The notes: generated by a model not told the origin, from the letters alone. 64,000 bases of DNA from Psychroflexus sp. ALD_RP9 (GCF_017311165.1 NZ_CP062973.1:682001-746000), one strand, 5' to 3'. Positions 19,169 to 28,010 are shown, counted from the first letter of the stretch. Made by a program: numbers and translations.

Positions 19169-21037
19169 ATGAAAAGAATTATATTTTCGATACTGATTAT
19201 TGCATCTTTTAATCTAAATGCTCAAACAGATCTAAATGATCTGAGAAGAGAGTTAAATGTGATAGAACAAAATAGACAAAACAATATCAAAAGGTATCTT
19301 GAAAACCATCCTGAGACAAAAACTAAAATTTACAATCAAGATGGTGAGATTGCTGGTGTATTAATTAATGTCATAGGCAAAAAACCAATATACAGGTTTA
19401 ATGATAACAGAAATGCTGCAAATGCTACAAGAACTAATTTCTTAGAAGTAGGTGGAGATTTAAATCTTAACCTTGAAGGTGAGAATATGGAAATCGGTGT
19501 TTGGGAGGTTGGAGGAATACCTCTTCCAAGTCACGTAGAATTTAACCAAACAGGAACTTCAAGAATTCAAACTAATGGTGATGAATCTAGCAATTCATAT
19601 CACGCAACACACGTTGGTGGTACGATTGGTGCTGCTGGTATTCAAGCCTTAGCTCAAGGTATGGCACCAAAATCAATACTTGTAAGTTATAATTCTAATA
19701 ATGATTTAAATGAAGCTTTGATAGAAGCCAGCAACGGTATGTTGATATCTAATCATTCTTATGGGGTGCCAGTGGTATCACAATCGGGTACATCACCAAC
19801 TTGGTTAATGGGAAATTATAACACAAGTGCGAGAGCTTGGGATCAAATTATTAATTTGTACGATACTTATTTACCAGTTTACTCAGCTGGTAATGATGGA
19901 CAGTCAAACTATAATGGTGGATTATCTTTTGGTTTTGATAAATTAACCGGTGAAAAAAATTCAAAAAACAACTTAGTTATTGCAAATGCTAGTAACATAA
20001 GCGTTGATAGTAACGGTAATTTTATAAGCGCAACAATTAATCCAAGTAGTAGTCAAGGACCAACGGATGATGGTCGAATCAAGCCAGATATTACAGGTTT
20101 GGGAACAAATATTTTATCAACTTCTAATCAAAGTAACACAAGTTATGGTGGTTCAACCGGAACATCAATGTCAGCACCAAATGTAGCTGGTACTTTATTA
20201 TTAGTTCAAGAACTCTATAATAATACAAACAACACTTACTTAAAAGCGGCAACTTTGAAAGCTTTAGCGATTAATACAGCTGATGACGCAGGCGTGATTG
20301 GTCCGGATCCAGTATTTGGTTGGGGTGTATTAAATGCAAAGTTTATGGCAGATATTATTTTATCTGAGGAATATTTGATAGACGAACAAACCTTAGCTAA
20401 TAATGAAACAATTAGCTTTGAAGTTACTGCGGATGACTTGGGAGAGATCAGAGCAACCTTAGTATGGTCAGATGAACCAGGAACTCAAAGAGATGGTCAA
20501 ACAAATATTTCAACTCCAGCGTTAGTTAATGATTTAGATTTACGTATCATCAAAAACGAACAAAATATAACTTTTTTCCCTTGGATGCTTGATCAATCAA
20601 ACTTAACTGGTGCAGCGTTGAAAGGTGATAATGTTGTCGATAACGTAGAACGAATTGATATACAAAATACAGTTGCTGGCGATATTTATACCATCGAAAT
20701 ATCTCATAAGGGTAGTTTAGTTGGTGGTTCTGAAGATTACGGCTTAATTATTAGCGGAATTTCAGATGTAAATTTAAATAATAATAATTTCAACAAAGAA
20801 TCAATTAGTGTTTGGCCGAACCCAGTAAGAAATCAATTAAATATTACTAGTTTATCAAGCTTTGAAAATGAGGTTAAAGTAAGCGTATTTGATATGAGTG
20901 GACGTTTGGTAAAATCAAGGACAGAGCAGTCAACAAGCGCAATAAAACTTGATACATCTAATTTAACAAAAGGTGTTTACCTCGTCAACATTTCTGATGG
21001 GCAAAATAGCATTCAAAAGAAAATAATTAAGGAATAA
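19169..21037 (+). CDS. Secreted S8 family (subtilisin-like) peptidase with T9SS sorting domain
   Basis: A 622-aa extracellular protease. It has a signal peptide (residues 1-18, ending LNAQ), a subtilase domain (about 105-400), a beta-rich P-like domain (about 405-530) and a C-terminal type IX secretion sorting domain (about 546-622, ISVWPNPVRNQLNI... KGVYLVNISDG). The catalytic His145 (HATHVGGT), oxyanion Asn242 (SAGNDG) and Ser333 (GTSMSAP) are clear. The position of the catalytic Asp reads IGVWEVGG with Glu113, where relatives have GxWDGG, so activity is uncertain. It lies 20 bp past the susCD terminator on the same strand and may supply peptides to that system (inference). Confidence 0.9.
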   Translation: MKRIIFSILIIASFNLNAQTDLNDLRRELNVIEQNRQNNIKRYLENHPETKTKIYNQDGEIAGVLINVIGKKPIYRFNDNRNAANATRTNFLEVGGDLNLNLEGENMEIGVWEVGGIPLPSHVEFNQTGTSRIQTNGDESSNSYHATHVGGTIGAAGIQALAQGMAPKSILVSYNSNNDLNEALIEASNGMLISNHSYGVPVVSQSGTSPTWLMGNYNTSARAWDQIINLYDTYLPVYSAGNDGQSNYNGGLSFGFDKLTGEKNSKNNLVIANASNISVDSNGNFISATINPSSSQGPTDDGRIKPDITGLGTNILSTSNQSNTSYGGSTGTSMSAPNVAGTLLLVQELYNNTNNTYLKAATLKALAINTADDAGVIGPDPVFGWGVLNAKFMADIILSEEYLIDEQTLANNETISFEVTADDLGEIRATLVWSDEPGTQRDGQTNISTPALVNDLDLRIIKNEQNITFFPWMLDQSNLTGAALKGDNVVDNVERIDIQNTVAGDIYTIEISHKGSLVGGSEDYGLIISGISDVNLNNNNFNKESISVWPNPVRNQLNITSLSSFENEVKVSVFDMSGRLVKSRTEQSTSAIKLDTSNLTKGVYLVNISDGQNSIQKKIIKE

Positions 21038-21061
21038 AACAAGTTTATCCTTTTACAATAC

Positions 21062-21091
21062 TTAAGGCTAGCATATCTTTGCTAGCCTTAA
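21062..21091 (+). terminator. Terminator after the subtilase, overlapping a -7 motif for rlmB
   Basis: A perfect 12-bp inverted repeat, TTAAGGCTAGCA (21062-21073) and TGCTAGCCTTAA (21080-21091), with a 6-nt loop and TGTTTATT after it. It is 24 bp past the subtilase stop. The loop plus the first bases of the right arm spell TATCTTTG (21074-21081), a perfect -7 promoter element, 20 bp before the rlmB ATG. Confidence 0.8.
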
Positions 21092-21100
21092 TTGTTTATT

Positions 21101-21832
21101 ATGGAAAAAGATAACATTGTATTTGGTGCTCATAGCATTAATGAAGCACTAAACCAAGCTGTTGATATTGATAAAATACAAATTAACCTAGCCACAAAAG
21201 GTAAATACAGTGATATCATATCTAAAGCTAAAGCACAACATATAAAAGTTAGCTTTGTACCACATCAAAAGTTCAAAAAATATGAACACCTTAATCATCA
21301 GGGAATAATAGGCTACATATCTTCAATAAGCTATAAAAAGCTAGAGGAAACTGTTGAAGACATCCTAAAATCTAATTCAAAACCCAGCTTTTTAATCCTT
21401 GATGGAATTACTGATGTTAGAAATTTTGGTGCAATTATAAGAACAGCTGAATGCACTGGAATTGATGCAATTATTATTCCTGCACAAGGAAGCGCTACAA
21501 TCACAAAAGAGACAATTAAAACATCAGCAGGAGCAGCTTTTAAGTTGCCCATTATCAAAGTTGCTCATATAAAGGACGCCATTTTCTATTTACAGTCTTC
21601 TGGCGTTGAAATAATTGGTGCTAGCGAAAAGTCTAACACATCAATTTCAAAAGTTAACTTTAACAAAGCCAATGGTATAATTTTGGGTAGTGAAGGTAAA
21701 GGAATTCAACCAAGTGTATTAAAAATGTTGGATGTTACAGCTAAGATACCTATGGCTGGCGAAATTAATTCACTTAATGTATCAGTTGCTTGTGGAATGT
21801 TTCTATATGAAAATTTAAGACAAAAAAGCTAA
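21101..21832 (+). CDS. rlmB: 23S rRNA 2'-O-methyltransferase, RlmB/TrmH (SpoU) family
   Basis: SAM-dependent SpoU-class RNA ribose methyltransferase, probably acting on a 23S rRNA guanosine (G2251 in E. coli). The 243-aa product has the N-terminal substrate-binding domain (FGAHSINEAL, HQGIIGYIS) and the knotted catalytic domain. All three SpoU motifs are present: DGITDVRNFGAIIRTAECTG, ILGSEGKGI and IPMAGEINSLNVSVACGMFLYE. The start is the ATG giving MEKDNIVFGAHS; an upstream in-frame TTG at 21092 would fall against the terminator. The stop overlaps the convergent rhomboid gene by 4 bp. Exact target among TrmH relatives is inferred. Confidence 0.88.
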   Translation: MEKDNIVFGAHSINEALNQAVDIDKIQINLATKGKYSDIISKAKAQHIKVSFVPHQKFKKYEHLNHQGIIGYISSISYKKLEETVEDILKSNSKPSFLILDGITDVRNFGAIIRTAECTGIDAIIIPAQGSATITKETIKTSAGAAFKLPIIKVAHIKDAIFYLQSSGVEIIGASEKSNTSISKVNFNKANGIILGSEGKGIQPSVLKMLDVTAKIPMAGEINSLNVSVACGMFLYENLRQKS

Positions 21833-22590
21833 TTTAAATTGTTACTAGGTGAATTAGTAGTACTGTCGTCAAAGTGCCACTCTATATCTGTTGAGGCGTC
21901 AAAAAGTGTAGTCGAAGTATGATTATTTTCAGTTGAATCAATTGGGTTAAAGTTACCATGCTCATCGAATTGCTGCATAAATTCGATTTCAAAAGCTGTT
22001 TCTTCAACTTGTTTGGGTTTTTGTAATTCAACTTTTACCACTTCTGGCTTGATGAAATAACTGATGATAAATCCAATTATAAAACCAGATAAATGACCTT
22101 CCCATGATATGCCTGTTTTATATTTAGGAAATGTTCCCCAAACTAAACTACCGTAAACAAAAACAACTGTAAGAGCTAGTGCAATTAAGCGATAACTTTT
22201 AGATTTAATTCCGTTAAAAAAAAGAAAACTAGCTAAAAAATATATCAACCCACTTGCTCCTATATGATAAGATTCGCGACCAATAAGCCAAGTTAATATA
22301 CCACAACAAAGATAACCTAACAACAAAACTGCTAGATGCTTTTGTTTATAAAAAAAGGCCAAAGCAGCGCTTAATATAACAATTGGAAAGCTATTACTAT
22401 ATAAATGATTAATGCCAGAATGTATAAACCCTGAAGTTAAAATACCTATTAAACCGTCAAAATTTCTTGGTAAAATCCCGAAATTGTTAAAATTTAGGTG
22501 ATATCGTATTTCAATCCAGTATACAAACCATATAGCTAATAAAAGTAATACTGGTAAAAAAATAAAGCGATATCTTGAATAAAAATTCAT
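21829..22590 (-). CDS. Rhomboid family intramembrane serine protease
   Basis: Cleaves transmembrane substrates within the bilayer. The 253-aa product has about six membrane segments and the rhomboid catalytic set. These are the HSGINHLYSN motif (residues 57-66), Ser113 in GASG, and His166 in the sixth helix (SWEGHLSGFIIGF). Beyond residue 183 is a cytoplasmic tail of about 70 residues, acidic and rich in Ser, Thr and Asn, with no recognised domain. The start is set at MNFYSRYRF, directly before the first helix; the frame is open 8 codons further upstream. It converges on rlmB with a 4-bp overlap and is divergent from rarA. Confidence 0.9.
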   Translation of the reverse strand: MNFYSRYRFIFLPVLLLLAIWFVYWIEIRYHLNFNNFGILPRNFDGLIGILTSGFIHSGINHLYSNSFPIVILSAALAFFYKQKHLAVLLLGYLCCGILTWLIGRESYHIGASGLIYFLASFLFFNGIKSKSYRLIALALTVVFVYGSLVWGTFPKYKTGISWEGHLSGFIIGFIISYFIKPEVVKVELQKPKQVEETAFEIEFMQQFDEHGNFNPIDSTENNHTSTTLFDASTDIEWHFDDSTTNSPSNNLN

Positions 22591-22663
22591 ACCATTAATA
22601 TAGCAAAAAATCATCCAAACAGAATTGGATGTAAATCTGTCAGTAAAATTGTAATTTTATCGC

Positions 22664-23950
22664 ATGAACAATACACCGTTAGCAGAAAGACTTAGACCAA
22701 AAAAGTTAGAGGATTTTCTTAACCAAGAGCATTTAGTCGGCATAAATGGCTCTGTTAAAAAATTGCTTGATAATAAGGTTTTACCATCATTAATTTTTTG
22801 GGGTCCACCAGGTGTTGGCAAAACAACATTAGCTAATATCATTGCTGAAACAACACAACGACAATTTTTTACGCTTTCAGCTATTAATAGTGGTGTTAAA
22901 GACGTTCGTGAGGTCATTGATAAGGCTAAACAAAATGCAGGATTGTTTACTTCGAGTCAAAATCCTATTTTATTTATAGATGAAATTCATCGTTTTAGTA
23001 AATCGCAACAAGACTCATTGTTATTAGCCGTAGAAAAAGGTTGGATTACACTGATTGGTGCCACAACTGAAAATCCAAGCTTTGAAGTTAATGCCGCACT
23101 ACTCTCTAGATGCCAAGTCTATACTTTAAATGCTTTTAATCAAGAGAACTTGAAGCAATTACTTGATAAAGCAATTAAAACGGATAAAGTTTTAAACACA
23201 AAAGATATCTACATAAAAGAATATGAAGCTTTAATAGGTTTAAGTGGTTTTGACGCTCGAAAGCTCTTAAATAATTTTGAAATTGTAGTCAGTGCGCTTG
23301 ACTCAAACCATACAATAGAAATCACTAACAATAAGGTTAATAATGTACTGCAACAAACCAGTTCACGATACGACAAAAATGGTGAACAACATTATGATGT
23401 AATATCAGCATTCATTAAATCTATACGTGGCAGTGATGTTAATGCGAGTGTTTATTGGCTAGCTCGTTTGTTAGATGGTGGCGAAGATGTTAAGTTTATT
23501 GCAAGAAGGTTAATTATTCTTGCCAGCGAAGACATAGGATTAGCAAATCCTACTGCATTAGTAATGGCGAACAACACTTTTCAGGCGGTTAACTCGGTCG
23601 GAATGCCAGAAGGCCGAATTATCTTGAGTCAATGTGTCATCTATTTAGCCAGTTCGCCCAAAAGTAATTCATGTTATGTAGCAATTAATAATGCAATGAA
23701 AGCAGTAAAGGAATATTTAAATGCTGAAGTCCCGCTTTCGTTAAGAAATGCACCTACCAAACTTATGAAGGATTTAGGTTATAGCAATAACTATAAATAT
23801 GCTCATGACTATAAAAATAACTTTGTACAGCATGAGTTTATGCCAGAGTCGCTAAAAGGTAAGGGCTTTTATAAAGCAGGTAATAACTCTAAAGAGCTAC
23901 AATTAAAGCAAAAGTTAAAACAACAATGGGGAAATAAATATGAGTTTTAA
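22664..23950 (+). CDS. rarA: Replication-associated recombination protein A (MgsA/WHIP-type AAA ATPase)
   Basis: RarA acts at stalled or damaged replication forks and interacts with SSB in E. coli. The 428-aa product starts [19 protein letters not shown] and has Walker A at residues 47-54 (GPPGVGKT) and Walker B at 103-107 (LFIDE). Sensor 1 is [19 protein letters not shown], and the C-terminal tetramerisation region holds [26 protein letters not shown], a hallmark of the family. No operon partner; the stop overlaps the convergent downstream gene by 4 bp. Confidence 0.95.
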   Translation: MNNTPLAERLRPKKLEDFLNQEHLVGINGSVKKLLDNKVLPSLIFWGPPGVGKTTLANIIAETTQRQFFTLSAINSGVKDVREVIDKAKQNAGLFTSSQNPILFIDEIHRFSKSQQDSLLLAVEKGWITLIGATTENPSFEVNAALLSRCQVYTLNAFNQENLKQLLDKAIKTDKVLNTKDIYIKEYEALIGLSGFDARKLLNNFEIVVSALDSNHTIEITNNKVNNVLQQTSSRYDKNGEQHYDVISAFIKSIRGSDVNASVYWLARLLDGGEDVKFIARRLIILASEDIGLANPTALVMANNTFQAVNSVGMPEGRIILSQCVIYLASSPKSNSCYVAINNAMKAVKEYLNAEVPLSLRNAPTKLMKDLGYSNNYKYAHDYKNNFVQHEFMPESLKGKGFYKAGNNSKELQLKQKLKQQWGNKYEF

Positions 23951-24708
23951 ATCTTTTTAAATTCTATTGATTTGGTTGAGGAATTTGTTTGATTATTATC
24001 CCTATATTCAACAATGAGGTCTCCGTTAGGTTTAAAAAAGGCGGCTCCAAGAAAACTTTTGGCAGTAAATATATATGTACCTCGATCAGCTTTATCAAGT
24101 GTAGCAAATACAGACTGATCGGTTGAAGTAACTAATTTATAATTTTTACCATCTTCTATCAACCAATAAACTTGATCTTTATGCTTATAGTTGAGTTTTT
24201 TTGTAATATCTGTAATTTCATCAGATAAAGTCTCAGTTTGACTTGAATTAGAAGGAGTTGATTCTGAGCTCAATTGTTTAAGGTCGAGTTTTGTAAAACC
24301 TAGAAATGAATTCTTTAACGCTTCAGTATAAGAATCCTTAAATTTTTTCTTTCGACTTTCACCTACTTCTGAGGTATAGACCACTTGCCCATAACAATCT
24401 ATCAAGTTAAATTGTAATCGCTTTCTCATAAATGAATCAATCTCATTAAGCTCAAATTTTAATAACTGGCAGGGTGATTTTAAAACTTCTAAAGGTAAGT
24501 CTTCGACATCCATATAAACTTCAAATCCTTTTTCTTGAAGTAGTACACGCGCTAAGATATTTAGTTGAAATTGGTTGTTTTCCTCAAAAAAACTGAATTT
24601 GTATGGAACTTCAACATAATTATAAGCATGATTATCTGTTTTTGGCTGAGCGTTTACAGAAAAACTTAATAGAGATATAAAACAGATGATAAGTAAGGAT
24701 ATTCTCAT
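23947..24708 (-). CDS. Secreted protein of unknown function
   Basis: The 253-aa product has a clear signal peptide (hydrophobic residues 4-18, ending SVNAQ) and no lipobox, so it is periplasmic or outer-membrane associated. No known domain was recognised. The N-terminal half (about 25-135) is predicted alpha/beta with two Cys (SPCQLLKF, LIDCYGQ). A Ser/Thr/Glu-rich linker (about 145-165) precedes a short beta-rich domain (YWLIEDGKNYKLVTS...KPNGDLIVEYRDNN). It is directly followed by an abutting gene chain: its ATG shares a base with the end of the YjjG gene, so the two are probably co-transcribed. Confidence 0.6.
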   Translation of the reverse strand: MRISLLIICFISLLSFSVNAQPKTDNHAYNYVEVPYKFSFFEENNQFQLNILARVLLQEKGFEVYMDVEDLPLEVLKSPCQLLKFELNEIDSFMRKRLQFNLIDCYGQVVYTSEVGESRKKKFKDSYTEALKNSFLGFTKLDLKQLSSESTPSNSSQTETLSDEITDITKKLNYKHKDQVYWLIEDGKNYKLVTSTDQSVFATLDKADRGTYIFTAKSFLGAAFFKPNGDLIVEYRDNNQTNSSTKSIEFKKI

Positions 24709-25382
24709 TATAAAATATTTTTTAATTCAGACAAACACTGTACTGACTCGCCTTCAAAGGTATCATCTTTTCCGAAAAAAATACTAGCCATACCAACTTT
24801 TTCGGCACCTTCAATATCAGCTTCTAAATTATCACCTATCATAACACTTTCACTACTTGATGCTTGAGCTAATTTTAATGCGTAGTTAAAGATTGCAGGA
24901 TCGGGCTTTTTAACGCCAACATCTTCAGAAGTTGTAACAGTCTCAAAGAAATTTATAATTCGGGAAGATGTCATTTTACGGTATTGAACACCTCTAAAAC
25001 CATTGGTGATTAAATGTAAGTGATAAGTTTCTTGTAAATGCTCTAAAACTTCAATGGCATAAGGAAACAGATGATTAAAATCTGATAAATGTTCGATGTA
25101 TGACTCTGAAAGTGCAATAACTAAATTTGGCTCTGCTTTAAAATTTAAAACTTTAAAAGCTTCATTTAATCTTGCATACCGTAAATCTTCCTTAGAAATT
25201 TTATTTTCTCTAAATAACTTCCAATATTTTTCATTGATCGGCTCATATACTGGTAAAAACTCACTTAAATTAAGTTCAATGTTGTGTTTTTTAAAAATTG
25301 ACTCAAAAGTTAAACCTGAATTTTTATTAAAATCCCAAAGTGTGTGGTCTAAATCGAAAAAGATATGTTTAAAAGGTTTCAT
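24708..25382 (-). CDS. YjjG-type noncanonical pyrimidine nucleotidase (HAD superfamily)
   Basis: HAD phosphatase of the YjjG type, which in E. coli dephosphorylates abnormal pyrimidine nucleotides and so protects DNA. The 224-aa product has motif I FFDLDHTLWDF (nucleophile Asp10, Asp12), motif II HLITNGF, motif III Lys in GVKKPDPAIF and motif IV VMIGDNLEADIEGA. It is joined end to start with its neighbours on both sides (shared bases at 24708 and 25382), forming a three-gene chain with the secreted protein and the deacetylase-like protein. Confidence 0.88.
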   Translation of the reverse strand: MKPFKHIFFDLDHTLWDFNKNSGLTFESIFKKHNIELNLSEFLPVYEPINEKYWKLFRENKISKEDLRYARLNEAFKVLNFKAEPNLVIALSESYIEHLSDFNHLFPYAIEVLEHLQETYHLHLITNGFRGVQYRKMTSSRIINFFETVTTSEDVGVKKPDPAIFNYALKLAQASSSESVMIGDNLEADIEGAEKVGMASIFFGKDDTFEGESVQCLSELKNIL

Positions 25383-26668
25383 TAAGAAAGTTTATCAAAT
25401 AATTTAAATAACTTATTTTTTAGGTAATTTTGACTAAAATCTGCATTTGATACGACTAGATATAGTGGTAACCGATGTTTTTTTAATACCAGCTTTAATC
25501 TCATTAATTGCGCCTCAAGCCCACTGAAGTTAGCTTTTTCAAGTAATTTACTATTCATCACATAAGGTATGAGTTTTAGCTTTGATACTTGCTCTAAACT
25601 CAAATCATAAAAATAAAAAGGTGTGGCTGTACCAGCTCGATAACCAAGTTGATTAGGATAACCCATTGAGAAATCTCGCTGAATCTCAAGCTTATTTAAA
25701 TATTCAAAAGTAGTAGGAAAATTAATACCGTAATTCTTAATGAGTGAAGAATTTAAATTTCTATTTACAATGGCTTGCCATCGTTTTTTCTCTTTACCAA
25801 GTATTTTTATATCATGAATAGCTTCGTAACCCGGTAAAATTCCTAATTGAGAATAATCTCCCATTGATTTTATTAACTTGTGATATATGCGCTTGTGATG
25901 ACTGATACTTTTAGAGTTTCTAGTATAATTACTTAACTGAAAGAAAAAATGGGTTGAGATGTGATGCTTTCTTGAAAACAAAATTAATTCATCATAAACA
26001 TCATATGGGTCTTTAGATAATCGTAATATAGATTTTATGCGGTAATAAATAGATTTAAATTTTAAGTTGAAAATATCACGAAAACTAGCACCAACAAGCC
26101 TCACAAATCCACGATGATTGTAGGCAAAAGCTTCAGCAATAGCAATATTTAGTTGAAGTGAGTATTTAGAAGTTGTAGCTTGCAGATTAAATTTTTTAGA
26201 CAAAATTGCTTTAAATTGTGCTGCCCAAATTTCAACGACTGGAAGATGTAAAAACTGTTTTTGATAAGCTAAAGACTCTTCAAAAGGATAACATGAAAAC
26301 TCATTTTTAACATGTGGTTGATACTCTTCATAACGACTCAATAGATAAAAGCTTGCTGAAAAAATATCAAATGGTAAATCACTATCGTTTGAAACTCTAA
26401 AAAAGCATGGAACATCTAGATCTTCCCAGGTCTCTACAATAATGCTAACATCTGAGATACCTTGTTCTTCAAGCAAACCAAATTGTTGAATAAATACTTC
26501 ATTCCCCAACCTATTTTTTGCATAAGAAAACTTTACGCCTTGAAAGGCAATAAAATTTTCGACTTTTGATGTAAATTTAACTTTAAAACCTAGCAGCTCA
26601 CCACAAATTTGATCAAAAATGTAATGCAATCGTGATGTATTTTGGGGAACATAAACTAGAATTTCCAT
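25382..26668 (-). CDS. Polysaccharide deacetylase-like protein, catalytic residues apparently lost
   Basis: A 428-aa cytoplasmic-looking protein that aligns along its length with the flavobacterial deacetylase-like family with an N-terminal DUF7033-type region. The scaffold is visible: SRYEEY near residue 113, the AYNHRGF segment near 179, DFSMGYPNQLGYRAGTATPFYFYDL near 345. The metal and catalytic positions differ from what I recall of the family: the DID motif reads NIAIAEAF, and the HPSY motif reads LPGYEA. A conserved His in the following segment is also not found. It may be a non-catalytic carbohydrate-binding relative. It is followed directly by the YjjG gene and starts 3 bp after radC. 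Confidence 0.65.
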   Translation of the reverse strand: MEILVYVPQNTSRLHYIFDQICGELLGFKVKFTSKVENFIAFQGVKFSYAKNRLGNEVFIQQFGLLEEQGISDVSIIVETWEDLDVPCFFRVSNDSDLPFDIFSASFYLLSRYEEYQPHVKNEFSCYPFEESLAYQKQFLHLPVVEIWAAQFKAILSKKFNLQATTSKYSLQLNIAIAEAFAYNHRGFVRLVGASFRDIFNLKFKSIYYRIKSILRLSKDPYDVYDELILFSRKHHISTHFFFQLSNYTRNSKSISHHKRIYHKLIKSMGDYSQLGILPGYEAIHDIKILGKEKKRWQAIVNRNLNSSLIKNYGINFPTTFEYLNKLEIQRDFSMGYPNQLGYRAGTATPFYFYDLSLEQVSKLKLIPYVMNSKLLEKANFSGLEAQLMRLKLVLKKHRLPLYLVVSNADFSQNYLKNKLFKLFDKLS

Positions 26669-26671
26669 AAA

Positions 26672-27376
26672 CTAAATCAAAGCTTCATCTGCGAAACTAA
26701 AGTAAGATTTTTCTGTGATAATCAGGTGGTCAAGTAGTTTTATATCTAAAATTTTACCAGCTTGTTTTATTTTATCTGTTATTGATTTATCAGACTGACT
26801 TGGCTTCAACGTACCAGATGGATGATTATGAGCTAGAATAATACTAGTTGTGTTTTGTGCTATCGCTTTTTTAAATAATAAACGAGTGTCTACCATTGTA
26901 CCTGTGATACCACCTTTACTTAAATGATATTTATGAATAATTTTATTAGAATTATTTAGCATTAGCACCCAAAACTCTTCATAATTTAACTCGCCAATAA
27001 TCGGTTGCATAACTTCAAAAGCATCTTGACTAGAGGTGATTTTTTCTAACTCAAGCGCATCTTCCAAACGTCGACGCCTACCCAATTCTATCGCTGCTAT
27101 CAAACTTATAGCTTTTGCTTCTCCGATTCCTTTAAATTGCATAAACTCTTCAACACTGGCTTTAGAAAGATGCTGTAACTTATGTTGATAACTTTGCAAA
27201 ATACGCTGACAAAGCACAACAGCCGATTCGTTTCTATTGCCAGAGCCAATTATTATAGCGAGCAGTTCAGCATCAGATAAACTAGTTTTTCCTTTTGCCA
27301 ACAGTTTTTCTCGAGGACGATCGTCTGCAGATAAAGATTTGATGCTTAAATTTGTAGTTTGGTTAGCTGTTTTCAT
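26672..27376 (-). CDS. radC: RadC family protein (JAB1/MPN domain)
   Basis: RadC proteins carry a helix-hairpin-helix and a JAMM metalloprotease-like domain; the old link to DNA repair in E. coli is not supported and the true role is unknown. The 234-aa product has the HhH segment FKGIGEAKA (81-89) and the JAMM motif HNHPSGTLKPSQSD with His183, His185 and Asp196. The start is MKTANQTTN; 15 further upstream codons are open but would extend past the divergent GTG start of the next gene. It precedes the deacetylase-like gene by 3 bp. Confidence 0.92.
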   Translation of the reverse strand: MKTANQTTNLSIKSLSADDRPREKLLAKGKTSLSDAELLAIIIGSGNRNESAVVLCQRILQSYQHKLQHLSKASVEEFMQFKGIGEAKAISLIAAIELGRRRRLEDALELEKITSSQDAFEVMQPIIGELNYEEFWVLMLNNSNKIIHKYHLSKGGITGTMVDTRLLFKKAIAQNTTSIILAHNHPSGTLKPSQSDKSITDKIKQAGKILDIKLLDHLIITEKSYFSFADEALI

Positions 27377-27392
27377 TCTGATAATATAAATT

Positions 27393-28010
27393 GTGCAAAA
27401 AAAATTAAACCACCTCAACAAGAAGTTTCAACAGGCAACATCAAAACAAGTTGAAGCTATGATTAATTACTTTCCGTTAGCTGAAATAATTACAGCTAGA
27501 AAAGATACTATTTTAGTATCAGAAATTCCACTTTTATACACCAAAAATAAATTAATTGGCCATATTGCTAACTCGAATCCGCAGCTTGAACATTTTAAAC
27601 AGAATCAAAAATTGAAAGTCATTTTTTGTGGACCACAAGCTTACATATCTCCTGAGTTATTTCAGACTGAAGAATTACCAACTTTCAATTTTGCACGCCT
27701 TCATATTGAAGGAGATATTTATTTGAAATCAACTGAAAGTATGCTACAAGATGTTAAACTTTTATACCAACATCTAGACACTTCAACTAGTGACTTGTTT
27801 CGATCACAACAAACTAAGATTAATAAACTTAGCCAATATATCACAGGTTTTAGTATTGATATTAAATCTATTGATTTCCGCTTTAAATTAAGTCAAGACA
27901 AATCAAAGCAACATCAGCTAACTGCCTTAAATGAACTAGAAACAGCTTCAATTGAGGCTATTCAAAAATATTTAGAGTGCTTTTTAAAATCTAACTTTCC
28001 AGTTGATTAG
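27393..28010 (+). CDS. PaiB-like FMN-binding split-barrel protein
   Basis: A 205-aa protein of the PaiB family, annotated as FMN-binding negative transcriptional regulators after Bacillus PaiB; the biochemical role in Bacteroidota is not known. Family motifs seen are FPLAEIIT, IPLLYTKNKLIGHIANSNPQ (residues about 45-64), FCGPQAYISPELF, TFNFARLHIEGD and ITGFSIDIKSIDFRFKLSQDK. The usual N-terminal MYxPxxF is degenerate (LNHLNKKF). GTG at 27393 is the only start after an in-frame stop at 27387. It is divergent from radC and its 3' end overlaps mpl by 20 bp. Confidence 0.75.
   Translation: MQKKLNHLNKKFQQATSKQVEAMINYFPLAEIITARKDTILVSEIPLLYTKNKLIGHIANSNPQLEHFKQNQKLKVIFCGPQAYISPELFQTEELPTFNFARLHIEGDIYLKSTESMLQDVKLLYQHLDTSTSDLFRSQQTKINKLSQYITGFSIDIKSIDFRFKLSQDKSKQHQLTALNELETASIEAIQKYLECFLKSNFPVD

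Noticed and set aside
22612..22631. Short inverted repeat CATCCAA/TTGGATG before rarA
   Set aside because: Only 7 bp with no U run; it may be chance in A/T-rich DNA.
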